Positions 7,317 to 14,788 of a DNA stretch of 64,000 nt are shown piece by piece. Under the pieces are notes generated by a model that worked only from the letters and a program-made list of their open reading frames with translations, was not told the origin of the DNA and ran no database searches. Source of the DNA: Solimonas sp. SE-A11. GTDB taxonomy: Bacteria > Pseudomonadota > Gammaproteobacteria > Nevskiales > Nevskiaceae. The stretch is from NCBI RefSeq assembly GCF_030345715.1, contig NZ_JAUASX010000001.1:62001-126000 (forward strand), read 5' to 3'. The position numbers and the translations under genes were made by a program. Each line of letters starts with the position of its first letter. Within the stretch, counting starts at the first letter, position 1.

Positions 7317-7868
7317 TCAATACGCTGAGAACTCGCCGAAGTCGAGGAACTGGGCCAGTCGCTTGTTCAGCCAGGGGATTTCAGAGAACAGGTCTTTGTC
7401 CTTGGGCTCTCGACGATCGAAGCCCATGGCTACCAGCATCTCATTGTGGCAAATGAGGTTTAGCGTCGTGAGGAGCGGCGGCTCTTCCGCCTCGATGGCA
7501 AGCCGGGACTCTTTGCACTTGCGAAGATCCGCATCCGAGCTTTCGGGGGTGCATACCATGCCGGACTCAAGCTCGATGAATCTCCGCCGGTATTCGCTAT
7601 GGCGGCGGGCCATCTCAGATGGCGTGTAAAAGAGATCGAGTGACTGCACTGCGGCCACGATCAGCGAGGCTGTCAGCGCGATGGAATTGCCAGAGGCGTC
7701 GCCTATCAGCGATGCGGCAGCCGCGCTGCCCGACACTACGGAAATCCAACCGGTCAATCGATGCCAGCGTTCGAAGAAAGCCTGTCGGCGCATGTGATAT
7801 CGCACCGAACGCCTGACATGGAAAAGCAGGTCGGACCAGGTGTCCTCCAGCTTATTCAAGTCAGTCAT
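7317..7868 (-). CDS. SLATT-like two-transmembrane protein (conflict/defence effector type)
   Basis: With the ATG at 7868 (overlapping the previous stop, ATGACTGA) it has 183 residues. A basic N-terminal helix (about 5-35, VRRSVRYHMRRQAFFERWH) is followed by two membrane segments (about 38-56 and 61-81) and then a cytoplasmic helix reading MARRHSEYRRRFIELESGM. This order, and the RRRFIELE-like signature after the second segment, match the SLATT family of 2TM proteins. SLATT proteins are predicted pore-forming effectors in nucleotide-signalling and other defence systems. No nucleotide cyclase or SLOG sensor is nearby. It is the third gene of a tightly coupled trio and ends right at the late promoter. 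Confidence 0.65.
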   Translation of the reverse strand: MTDLNKLEDTWSDLLFHVRRSVRYHMRRQAFFERWHRLTGWISVVSGSAAAASLIGDASGNSIALTASLIVAAVQSLDLFYTPSEMARRHSEYRRRFIELESGMVCTPESSDADLRKCKESRLAIEAEEPPLLTTLNLICHNEMLVAMGFDRREPKDKDLFSEIPWLNKRLAQFLDFGEFSAY

Positions 7869-8055
7869 TCTTGCTCTCGTCGTCGCCATCCTTAGCCGGC
7901 TGCCGTCGAGGTGCGCGCCTGCTGGCAGCCACCATGGGGGCGCTGGATTGGAAAAACTCGACGTATGTGCCCACTTGACCTTTCGAAGGAGGTTTTTTTG
8001 CAGGCTTGCTGGCTGCAGCTGCAGCGCGTTTTGGAGGGGGCTTGCGGCCGCTCAT
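7861..8055 (-). CDS. Small basic low-complexity protein upstream of the SLATT-like gene
   Basis: It has 64 residues with a Lys/Pro/Ala-rich start (SGRKPPPKRAAAAASKPAKK), a short ordered centre (GQVGTYVEFFQSSAPMV) and an acidic-polar tail ending DGDDESKND. The ATG overlaps the stop of the upstream ORF (ATGA), and its own stop overlaps the SLATT-like start. No family is recognised. The coupling implies a fixed ratio or partnership with the membrane protein. Confidence 0.55.
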   Translation of the reverse strand: MSGRKPPPKRAAAAASKPAKKPPSKGQVGTYVEFFQSSAPMVAASRRAPRRQPAKDGDDESKND

Positions 8056-8264
8056 TTTTTTTCATCACCGGTATCGCTACCGCCACCACCTTCGCCTGGG
8101 CCACGGCGAGGCGCCGGCCGAGACTGCGCGACTTCAGGGAAGCTTTTGATTAGCTCATCCTGGGTACGGTGCCTCCCACCGGACTGATCGCTGTTGTCGG
8201 CGCGGCCTCTGCCGGTGCCGCTGTCAACGCCTGGCGGGAAACGCCCCTTCTTCTCATCTGTCAT
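8052..8264 (-). CDS. Small hydrophilic protein, first gene of the SLATT-like trio
   Basis: It has 70 residues. It starts MTDEKKGRFPPGVDSG, slightly reminiscent of the KGRFPPG-type start of DUF5681 phage proteins. The rest is polar and Gly-rich (RRGPGEGGGGSDTGDEKK). The ATG has a GAGGAA ribosome site at proper distance. About 100 bases separate it from the secreted-protein gene upstream, enough for its own promoter, though I could not identify a convincing one. Confidence 0.5.
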   Translation of the reverse strand: MTDEKKGRFPPGVDSGTGRGRADNSDQSGGRHRTQDELIKSFPEVAQSRPAPRRGPGEGGGGSDTGDEKK

Positions 8265-8364
8265 AGCCGTTCCTCAAAAGTGCTGCCAGAAAATGTATTT
8301 GGCGCCACCATCTTTACCCTGGGCAGATATCCGGTGGGATCATGCCTCCGCTGAACATCCGCCA

Positions 8365-8904
8365 TCAGCGCCCCAGTCGGCGGATGAAGTAAAACGATCC
8401 ATCAGTTTCAAAGCTCAACGAGCCGAACTCTGCGACCACTGTTCTGTTGCCGAGCTGAGCTTTGTGAAGCAGGTACCTATGCATGTCGGCCGGGCGATCA
8501 AAGAACTTGCCGAACACCCTTTCGGAAAAGTCGAAGCAAACACTTCCCGGGGTAGGCCATAGGAATGCCCCTGACTTTTCGTACATCGAGCATTGCCACG
8601 CGACCACATCAGCGTCGTCGATTCGGTTACCTATGATCTCCAGGAACCCGGAGTCAGCGCCGCTGATGTCCCACCGATGGCGAAGGCGACCGTTATTGCT
8701 TCGACTTGGTTCGCGGGCCTTGATCGGAAGCTGCGCTGTAACAAACTCGGAGTCAATCAGCTTGGCTTTCAGGATCGCATCCGGCATGCCGCGGAGTATC
8801 TCTGTCGAAGCCGGGCGCGGCTGAAGGGGCTGAGCGTGAGCAGCGGGCCAGCCGAGCACTATCGCAATAACGGCCCCCAATAGTCTTGTCTTACCGAAGC
8901 CCAC
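8365..8904 (-). CDS. Secreted protein encoded directly behind the prophage repressor
   Basis: A GTG at 8904, overlapping the repressor's 3' end by 14 bases, gives 179 residues. It starts with a clear signal peptide (KTRLLGAVIAIVLGWP, cleavage likely after AHA at residue 24). The mature part is mixed alpha/beta, with two Cys (about 105 and 123) that could form a disulfide in the periplasm. A longer start at 8955 would bury the signal behind 17 residues and is less likely. Overlap with the repressor gene suggests expression in the lysogen, so this is a candidate lysogenic-conversion factor. No family is recognised. Confidence 0.65.
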   Translation of the reverse strand: MGFGKTRLLGAVIAIVLGWPAAHAQPLQPRPASTEILRGMPDAILKAKLIDSEFVTAQLPIKAREPSRSNNGRLRHRWDISGADSGFLEIIGNRIDDADVVAWQCSMYEKSGAFLWPTPGSVCFDFSERVFGKFFDRPADMHRYLLHKAQLGNRTVVAEFGSLSFETDGSFYFIRRLGR

Positions 8905-9667
8905 GATTCCGCTCTCTGCCGTGGCGCACGACATTGCCAATGATCTCGATGCCATTGCCGATCAGGCCCTCTTTCACGTTGAACGGTGGGTGCTCCTCGG
9001 CGTTCATGCTGTAGACCTCGATCAATGCCTGAGGCTCACCGGGCAAGCGGCGCAGGTATTTGCAGATGTACTCCTCGCCGATCTGCACCACGTAGATCTC
9101 GCCGCTGCGGATCTGGCGGTCGCTTGCGTTCACAAGGATCACGTCTCCGTCGCAGATTTCCGGGAACTGGGAGTTGCCAATGATCGATGCCTCGAAGAGA
9201 TCCGCATCGAGTAGGCCTCGCTCAGCGAGGTAGTCGCGGCGATAGGCATTGAACTTCTTAGGCGGTCGATTGAAGACAACAACACGGCCGCCGCCTGCCC
9301 CGATCTCAACGTCATAAAACGGAATCCAACGGTAGTCGGCCGGGCTTACGAGAAATTCTTTGCTCCCGACCTGCACGCTGATCTGGCTGCTCATGCTCAG
9401 CGGAGCCGACCTACTCGCGTCGAACAACTGCGGCCCTTGATCCCTACGGCCGACCGTCACGTAGAGCGGGTCCACGCCAATGTCGGCCAGCGCCGCCAAC
9501 TCCGTTCCAGGGATCAGCCCGCTTTTAAACCAGTTGTACAGCGTGGCGCGGGACGCCCGGATTACATCCTCGGCCTTACCCACGCCTCCAACACGTTTGA
9601 CCTCTTCCTCGAGGCGAACGCCTATTGGGCTAGACGGCCCCTTGATTTCGTCAATCTCATTGGACAT
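8891..9667 (-). CDS. Prophage repressor, S24 peptidase family (CI/LexA-like)
   Basis: It has 258 residues. The N-terminal DNA-binding domain (about 26-60) has a helix-turn-helix reading AEDVIRASRATLYNWFKSG. The C-terminal S24 domain has the nucleophile Ser166 in GNSQFPEICDGD and the general-base Lys203 in YICKYLRR. An Ala-Gly at about 123-124 (EIGAGGG) is a plausible self-cleavage site. RecA-stimulated autoproteolysis would link induction to DNA damage, unlike Mu's own repressor. It is divergent from Ner across 39 bases. Confidence 0.92.
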   Translation of the reverse strand: MSNEIDEIKGPSSPIGVRLEEEVKRVGGVGKAEDVIRASRATLYNWFKSGLIPGTELAALADIGVDPLYVTVGRRDQGPQLFDASRSAPLSMSSQISVQVGSKEFLVSPADYRWIPFYDVEIGAGGGRVVVFNRPPKKFNAYRRDYLAERGLLDADLFEASIIGNSQFPEICDGDVILVNASDRQIRSGEIYVVQIGEEYICKYLRRLPGEPQALIEVYSMNAEEHPPFNVKEGLIGNGIEIIGNVVRHGRERNRGLR

Positions 9668-9706
9668 ACTCTGTCTAACCCGGTTTACAAATGAACCAAA
9701 AATCTA
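9668..9706. promoter_or_regulatory. Switch region between repressor and Ner
   Basis: Only 39 bases separate the divergent starts, so the promoters must extend into the coding regions. The spacer contains AACC/GGTT half-sites: AACC-C-GGTT, and GGTT followed eight bases later by AACC, within 9677-9696. These are candidate operators for the repressor or Ner. The assignment is inferred from position and symmetry. Confidence 0.45.
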
Positions 9707-9925
9707 ATGAGCAAGAAATCGGTAACCGCCCGCATCTACCTTGCTGGATCAAGCCCCAGCGAAATCGCTGAGGCATTGGACATCACGCGATCTGCAGTCA
9801 GTCGGGTCATCCATGGCAGAGGCACCAGCGAGCGCGTTGCTACGCACATCGCGGACCTCTTGGACTCCGCTCCCTCGCGGCTCTGGCCTGGCAAGTACCA
9901 GAGCCAGTCTCGGCGTTCGGCGTAA
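9707..9925 (+). CDS. ner: Ner/Cro-like early transcriptional regulator
   Basis: It has 72 residues, nearly all helix-turn-helix: SSPSEIAEALDITRSAVSRV (about 15-34), followed by a supporting helix. In Mu, Ner shuts down early and repressor transcription after the burst. It is the first rightward gene and directly opposes the repressor, the position expected of ner. A Cro-type regulator would look the same. Confidence 0.75.
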   Translation: MSKKSVTARIYLAGSSPSEIAEALDITRSAVSRVIHGRGTSERVATHIADLLDSAPSRLWPGKYQSQSRRSA

Positions 9926-9946
9926 CTGTATCCCGAGTCCAAGTTC

Positions 9947-10426
9947 ATGTCGCCGGCAAAACCCAAGCGAGTTTTTTCCAGCAACCAGGGGGACCTGTTC
10001 CCTGGCCTGGATCAGCCGCCGGTCATCCACCGCCCGAACGCCCCGGACCTGACGGTGGCAGCCGAGTTCCTGGGCAAGGTGGATGGCGCCATGCGCCGCG
10101 CCAGCTCCAGCCGCAACGTCAGCCGCGCCCGGATCGCCGACCGCATGAATCTGGCGCTGCCCGGCCTCAAGAAGCCGATCACCAAGCGCATGGTGGACAG
10201 CTGGATGGCGGACTCCAAGGAGTTCCACCAGCTGCCGGCCATCTACCTGCCGGCCTTCTGCTGGGCAGTTGAGGACGACAGCGCCATGCACGTCCTGGTC
10301 AACGCCCTGGGCTGCGAGATGGTCGATGCCGAAGAGATCGCCGCCAAGCAGATCGGGGAGGCCACGGTGGAGATCGCCGTACGCCGCCGCCAGGTGGCCC
10401 TGCTCACCCGGAAGCTCGGCCGATGA
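9947..10426 (+). CDS. Early phage protein of unknown function
   Basis: It has 159 residues. After a basic, flexible N-terminus there is a segment reading SRARIADRMNLALPGLKKPI with TKRMVDSWMA, which looks like a DNA-binding or transposition-accessory helix pair. The C-terminal part is helical (EEIAAKQIGEATVEIAVRRR). Proteins of this type occur between ner and the transposase in B3-like and related phages. It may help control transposition, but nothing direct shows that. Confidence 0.6.
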   Translation: MSPAKPKRVFSSNQGDLFPGLDQPPVIHRPNAPDLTVAAEFLGKVDGAMRRASSSRNVSRARIADRMNLALPGLKKPITKRMVDSWMADSKEFHQLPAIYLPAFCWAVEDDSAMHVLVNALGCEMVDAEEIAAKQIGEATVEIAVRRRQVALLTRKLGR

Positions 10427-10665
10427 CTCGCCGCCGCCGCTCCCGCCGCCGGCCCCTGCCGCGCGCCACCACCAAGGCCCTGATGCGCCGGGTCTGCAAT
10501 TTCGCGACAGCCCCTCACGTCGATCCGCTCGACGCCGAGTGCCTGCTCGCGCTGCTCCTCCGACCAGCCCTGCAGTGGGCTGGTTGCCAACTCCCCGGCC
10601 GCGACGGTGGCCGGGGCTTTTTAACCCCTTCAGAGCCGTTCCGAGAGGACCATGAGCACTACTAA
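10423..10665 (+). CDS. Small basic early protein, reads through a terminator-like hairpin
   Basis: The ATG overlaps the previous stop (ATGA) and the ORF has 80 residues. The first 25 are Arg-rich (TRRRRSRRRPLPRATTKALM), followed by an acidic/hydrophobic stretch (HVDPLDAECLLALLLRP). The last 30 residues are encoded by two consecutive hairpins and overlap the start of the next gene, so this part may be incidental. A small nucleic-acid-binding peptide is possible. Confidence 0.4.
   Translation: MTRRRRSRRRPLPRATTKALMRRVCNFATAPHVDPLDAECLLALLLRPALQWAGCQLPGRDGGRGFLTPSEPFREDHEHY
10564..10622 (+). terminator. Tandem hairpins with T-run between ner operon and transposition genes
   Basis: Hairpin one pairs CCAGCCC (10564-10570) with GGGCTGG (10577-10583). 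Hairpin two pairs CCCCGGCC (10593-10600) with GGCCGGGG (10609-10616) and is followed by C and five T. It is a good intrinsic terminator just before the DNA-binding/transposase operon, so early transcripts from Ner may be attenuated here. Confidence 0.7.
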
Positions 10666-11737
10666 AGAAACCGAAAAGCGTGTGCGGGCGCCCGCACACG
10701 GCGAGAAAGATTCTCATCTGGGAGTTGTGCGGGCGCCCGCACACCGTGAGAATCATTCTCAATTGGCCATGCCCGCACAGCTCCAGGCCTACCTGGAGCA
10801 GACGCTGGGCCGCTTCGAGTCCATAACCGGCGACGTCGAATCCCTGTGGGCGGCCGGCAAGCGCGGCCTTCAGATGGAGACGGCCGGCAAGATCCTGGCG
10901 GGCCGTGCCTTCCAGGAGCTGAAGAACAGCCTGCTGCCCGGCCAGTTCAGCGCCGAACTGGCGAGCCGCATGATCGCGCGCCGCAGCGCCTATGACGCCA
11001 TCGAGGTCTACGAGCTGTTCGCGGCCCTGCCGGACATCGGTGTCGTCCAGGCGCTGGCCCAGCTGGGCATTACCAAGGCCATGGCCATCAAGGCCTGGGA
11101 CAAGAAGGACCAGCAGGCGCTGGCCAGCGGCAAGGCCGTGCGCGGCATCACCTTGGACGCCGCGGTGGAGATGTCCACCCGCGAGTTCGACGAGAAGATC
11201 CGCGACCCCGAGCTGGTGAAGGCGGACAAGAAGATCGCCACGCTCGAAGCCGCCAAGGAAGGCCTGCAGGCGGAGCTGAAGGACCTGAAGGGCCAGCTCC
11301 GGCATCGCTACGACAGCATCAACATGCCGGAGTTTGCGGCGCATGCGCGCCAGGAAGGCGTGGCCCTGGCCGAGCAGATCACGCTCTCGCTCACCGCACT
11401 GGAAGACCTGGTCACAGACCGGCTGATCGACAACAAGGAGGCCAAGCAATTCCCGGACTGGAAGAACCGCGCCGCCGGCACGGTGTTCCACTCGGCGCTG
11501 TCCGCCCAGGCCCGGATGCAGGCGCTGCTGGAGCGCATGCGCGAGGAGTTCGGCGATGCGGTTACCGGCAAGCTGGATTTCGAGTTCACGCTGAGCAAGG
11601 GCGAGGCCGAGATCGCCAAGGACGCCCTGGGCGTCATCCAGAAGCGCCACGCGGATCTGGCCCACAACCGTGAGGCCGACCGCAAGAACCAGAAGGGCGG
11701 CCGCGGCCGTCCGATGGATAAGCGGGCCGTGTCTTGA
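10652..11737 (+). CDS. Early DNA-binding-type protein with N-terminal tandem repeat (DUF3102/KfrA-like)
   Basis: It has 361 residues. Residues 11-40 contain a 15-residue repeat (VRAPAHGEKDSHL, then VRAPAHRENHSQL) written by palindromic DNA. The next part (about 45-140) resembles the helical DNA-binding part of DUF3102-like proteins (KRGLQMETAGKILAGRAFQE, QFSAELASRMIARRSAY). Residues 190-215 form a coiled coil (KKIATLEAAKEGLQAELKDL). The C-terminus is basic. It lies immediately upstream of the transposase (TTGA overlap). A role in phage DNA organisation or transposition is plausible. Confidence 0.55.
   Translation: MSTTKETEKRVRAPAHGEKDSHLGVVRAPAHRENHSQLAMPAQLQAYLEQTLGRFESITGDVESLWAAGKRGLQMETAGKILAGRAFQELKNSLLPGQFSAELASRMIARRSAYDAIEVYELFAALPDIGVVQALAQLGITKAMAIKAWDKKDQQALASGKAVRGITLDAAVEMSTREFDEKIRDPELVKADKKIATLEAAKEGLQAELKDLKGQLRHRYDSINMPEFAAHARQEGVALAEQITLSLTALEDLVTDRLIDNKEAKQFPDWKNRAAGTVFHSALSAQARMQALLERMREEFGDAVTGKLDFEFTLSKGEAEIAKDALGVIQKRHADLAHNREADRKNQKGGRGRPMDKRAVS
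10679..10761. repeat. Composite tandem palindromes
   Basis: Two units lie 45 bases apart. Each has the perfect 18-base palindrome TGTGCGGGCGCCCGCACA (10681-10698, extended to 22 bases at 10679-10700; and 10726-10743) followed four bases later by a second dyad. The second dyads are GAGAA-aga-TTCTC (10703-10715) and TGAGAAT-C-ATTCTCA (10747-10761). A 16-of-18 copy of the first palindrome lies at 38192-38209. They look like protein-binding sites. The partner is unknown; the protein encoded here or a host regulator are candidates. Confidence 0.8.
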
Positions 11738-13593
11738 GCGCCGTCCTTCAGCTGCATCAGCCGGGGCTGCTGGCGCCCACGACCACCGACCCTCTGTCTC
11801 TGTTGACGGACAGCCAGCGCGACGAGGCCATGCGGATCGAGGCCCTGATCATGCCGGCCATCAAGAAGGTGCGCGGCGGGCTCAGCGTCCGCGCGGCTTC
11901 GGACTGGCTGTGGAAGGTCCACAAGTGCGAGCTGCAGTGCAGCCAGAGCACCGCGCGCCGCTGGCTCTACGCCTACTTCCAGGAGGGCGGCCTGATCGCC
12001 CTGGCGCCCAAGTACACCGGCCGCGTCCGCAAGGATGGCGGCTGGGAGGCCCGCGCGCTGTACTACCGCCGCCTGCCCAGCTGCGCCAGCTACGCCACCA
12101 TCGCCGGCTGGCTGGTGGATGACGACGGGTTCGATCCGGCGGACGCGACGCCGAGCCGCGTGCAGCGCTACCTGGAATCGCTGCCCAAGGATCAGACCGA
12201 CTTCCACGGTGACCGCGTCGGTCACCACTTCCGCCGCCTCAACCTCACGCCCAAGAAGATCCGCGACCGCTTCGTGGTGCCGGTGGGCATGCTCTACCAG
12301 GGCGACGGTCACTCGCTGCACTACTACGTGCGCCACCCGAACACCGGCCGGCACTGCACGCCCGAGCTGACGCCGTGGATGGACATCGGCAGCCGCTACA
12401 TCACCGGCTTCTTCCTGGGCTACAGCGAAAGCGCGGTGCAGACGCTGTACTCGCTCTCGGACGCCCTGCGCACCCATAACCATGTGCCGGCGCTGCTGCA
12501 CGTCGATCCGGGCAGCGGCTTCAAGAACAAAGCCATGTGCGATGCCGTCGCCGGCTTCGCTCCGCGCATCGGCGCCGAGATGATGACGGCCCTCGCCGGC
12601 AACGCGCCGGGCAAGGGTGACATCGAAGGATTCTTCCGCTGGTTCGAAGAGCGCCACGGCAAGAAGCAGTCCAGCTACAAGGGCAAGGAGGTCGCGCAGG
12701 AGTTCTTGCGCAACCTGGAGAAGCGCATCGAGCGTGGCGATATGTACGTGCCGTACTGGGACGAGGCGCTCGAAGGCATCCGCGCCTACATCACCCGCTA
12801 CAACGAGAAGAACCAGGAGAACCTGGGTGGCGTCAGCCCAGCCAAGCTCTGGGAGCGCCTGGAGCGCAGCGAGCTGCACATCCCGGCCAACGTCCTGGTC
12901 CGCCCCCGCGAGATCCGCGTGGCCCGCAGCTACGACGTGGCGATCTTCAACCGCGTATATCGCGCCGCCGAGCTGAAGGCCTACGAGGGCCTGCAGGTGC
13001 AGGTGGAGTACGACCTCCACAACGACGCCGTCGTCTGGCTCTACGACGTCAAGGGCCGGTTCATCGCCCAGGCCGTGAAGGTGAAGGACACGCCGTTCCT
13101 CTCGCAGAGCCGCATCGAGGACCTGGCGATCAAGCAGCGCGATGCCGCCATCGGCCGCCTGGAGCGCAAGGCCGAGATCATCCGCGCCAACCACAACCGG
13201 CCGATCACGGCCGCCAGCATGGTCGATCAGCTGGAGGGCAACGCGCCGACCGAGCTGCCGTATCAGGCACCGGCCCGTGGCCAGCCCTCGCGCCCGGCCG
13301 AGATCATCGACATGGATGCGGTGCGCGCCGAGATCCGCGAGTCCGAGCGCGCCGCCGAGAACCCCGCGCAGCGCTTCGGGCGCTGGTTGTCGCTGCGGGC
13401 CTGCATCCAGGCCGGCGAGCAGCTCGGCCAGGACGATCAAGAGTGGTTCCAGATCTACGGCACCAGTGCCGAGTGCCTGGGACACCTCGACGTGTACGAG
13501 GCCTTCGGCACGGTGCCGGGCCTCGCAAACGCAAAGGGCTCCGCGCCAACGGAGCCCTCTGCAAGTACCTCTGAAATCACCTGGGAGTCCTGA
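11734..13593 (+). CDS. DDE transposase, MuA-like
   Basis: It has 619 residues. The catalytic core shows Asp191 in MLYQGDGHSLHYYV, Asp258 in LLHVDPGSGFKN and Glu298 in GNAPGKGDIEGFFRWFEERH, the DDE triad of MuA/integrase-like recombinases. The N-terminal 180 residues hold helix-turn-helix segments for end binding (SVRAASDWLWKVHKCE, CSQSTARRWLYAYFQEGG). A beta-barrel-like region follows at about 390-450, and the charged tail would contact the ATPase partner. The TTG start overlaps the preceding stop. It carries out strand transfer for lysogenic integration and replicative transposition. A GGGCTCCG/CGGAGCCC hairpin (13536-13557) lies in its last codons. Confidence 0.95.
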   Translation: MSAVLQLHQPGLLAPTTTDPLSLLTDSQRDEAMRIEALIMPAIKKVRGGLSVRAASDWLWKVHKCELQCSQSTARRWLYAYFQEGGLIALAPKYTGRVRKDGGWEARALYYRRLPSCASYATIAGWLVDDDGFDPADATPSRVQRYLESLPKDQTDFHGDRVGHHFRRLNLTPKKIRDRFVVPVGMLYQGDGHSLHYYVRHPNTGRHCTPELTPWMDIGSRYITGFFLGYSESAVQTLYSLSDALRTHNHVPALLHVDPGSGFKNKAMCDAVAGFAPRIGAEMMTALAGNAPGKGDIEGFFRWFEERHGKKQSSYKGKEVAQEFLRNLEKRIERGDMYVPYWDEALEGIRAYITRYNEKNQENLGGVSPAKLWERLERSELHIPANVLVRPREIRVARSYDVAIFNRVYRAAELKAYEGLQVQVEYDLHNDAVVWLYDVKGRFIAQAVKVKDTPFLSQSRIEDLAIKQRDAAIGRLERKAEIIRANHNRPITAASMVDQLEGNAPTELPYQAPARGQPSRPAEIIDMDAVRAEIRESERAAENPAQRFGRWLSLRACIQAGEQLGQDDQEWFQIYGTSAECLGHLDVYEAFGTVPGLANAKGSAPTEPSASTSEITWES

Positions 13594-13595
13594 TT

Positions 13596-14330
13596 ATGCG
13601 AAGCAAGATCGTGCCCGTCAAAAACATCGGCCGCCTCACGGGATCGGCCCGCGCCCTGACCAACCGCGCCCCCGGGGCCCCTGGCATGGGCCTGGTCGTC
13701 GGCCTGGCTGGCGTCGGCAAGAGCAAGACCATCGCCTGGCTCACCAATCGCCCGGAGTTTCCCAGCGTCTTCCTGCGCGCCTTCGCCACGTCCTCCCCGG
13801 CGTCGATGCTGATCACGCTCTGCGAGGAGCTGCGCGTCCATCCGGGCGGCAGCAACGCGCTGATGGTCAAGCGCCTGTGCGAGAAGCTGGTGGAGACGCC
13901 CAAGAGCATCTTCATCGACGAGGCGGACTACATCGTGGACAGCAAGCGCCTGATCAACACGTTCCGCGATCTCCACGACATGACGGACACGCCCATCGTC
14001 CTGATCGGCGAACCCGGCATCGAGGCGAGGCTGCAGCACATGCACCGCATGACCAGCCGCATCGCCGAGCACGTCATCTTCGAGCCGCTGGACCTCCAGG
14101 ACATGACCCTGGCCGCGAAGGAACTGTGCGAGGTCACCATCGCCGAAGACCTGGTGGCCCACATCCACGCCGCCACCAAGGGCAACTTCCGCATGGCGGT
14201 GGTGGCCATGGGCCGCATCGAGCAGCAGGCCAGAGCGCGCGGCCTGGCCACAATCTCGCTCGACCAGTGGGGTAGCACCAAGCGCCAGCTCTTCACGGGC
14301 GAAGCCCACCCGACCGCCAAGGCCGCCTGA
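13596..14330 (+). CDS. AAA+ ATPase, MuB-like target-capture protein
   Basis: It has 244 residues with Walker A GLAGVGKSKT (about 36-45) and Walker B SIFIDEADY (about 104-112). Sensor-like segments follow (IVLIGEPGIEARL, ATKGNFRMAVVAMGRIE). MuB-type ATPases bind target DNA, stimulate the transposase and give target immunity. It lies two bases after the transposase, as in Mu. Confidence 0.92.
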   Translation: MRSKIVPVKNIGRLTGSARALTNRAPGAPGMGLVVGLAGVGKSKTIAWLTNRPEFPSVFLRAFATSSPASMLITLCEELRVHPGGSNALMVKRLCEKLVETPKSIFIDEADYIVDSKRLINTFRDLHDMTDTPIVLIGEPGIEARLQHMHRMTSRIAEHVIFEPLDLQDMTLAAKELCEVTIAEDLVAHIHAATKGNFRMAVVAMGRIEQQARARGLATISLDQWGSTKRQLFTGEAHPTAKAA

Positions 14331-14788
14331 TGGTCCCCCGCATCTCACCGCCCGCGGACTCCGAGCGCCAGCGCATGTGGAACACCATGCGCCAGCTCAA
14401 GCGCTGGGACACAGCCGACCTGGAGGCCACGGCCGACGTGTCGAAGAACCACGCGCAGCGCTTCGTCATGGCTCTGGTGGAGGCTCAGTACGTCGTCCTG
14501 GTGACCCCTGCGGGCCGCGGCCGTAACGGCCCGCGGGCGATCTACCGGCTGGTGCGCAACACCGGCCCGGTGGCTCCGCGGATCACCGAGCAGGGCATTC
14601 TGGACAACAACCTGGTCAGCCCGTACTCGCTGCCGCCGCATAAGCGGGTGACCAAGCATGGGCACGCCTTCCTCAAGGCGCTGCGCGAGCTGGTGGACGC
14701 CGTCTCGCAGGGGCCGAACTCCAAGGCCCTCCGCGCGGCGCTGCAGCAGGGCCGTGACGTTCTCCATGCCTACGAGGAGGACGCCTGA
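14330..14788 (+). CDS. Winged-helix-like early phage protein
   Basis: It has 152 residues. The N-terminal 85 look like a winged helix (MWNTMRQLKRWDTADLEAT, then VSKNHAQRFVMALVEAQYVV and the wing NGPRAIYRLVRNTGPVAP). The C-terminal half is helical. The ATG is fused to the MuB-like stop (TGATG). It probably binds DNA, but its role is unknown. Confidence 0.6.
   Translation: MVPRISPPADSERQRMWNTMRQLKRWDTADLEATADVSKNHAQRFVMALVEAQYVVLVTPAGRGRNGPRAIYRLVRNTGPVAPRITEQGILDNNLVSPYSLPPHKRVTKHGHAFLKALRELVDAVSQGPNSKALRAALQQGRDVLHAYEEDA

Noticed and set aside
10747-10761. Fur box as a firm call
   Set aside because: TGAGAATCATTCTCA is symmetric and Fur-like but lies inside a coding repeat and differs from consensus in both arms, so it is kept only as a speculation.
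9749-11665. 638-residue minus-strand ORF
   Set aside because: It is antisense to ner and three other early genes, with low-complexity Leu/Arg/His-rich translation typical of GC-rich shadow frames.
11308-13485. 725-residue minus-strand ORF
   Set aside because: It is exactly antisense to the transposase gene, whose protein has clear catalytic motifs.
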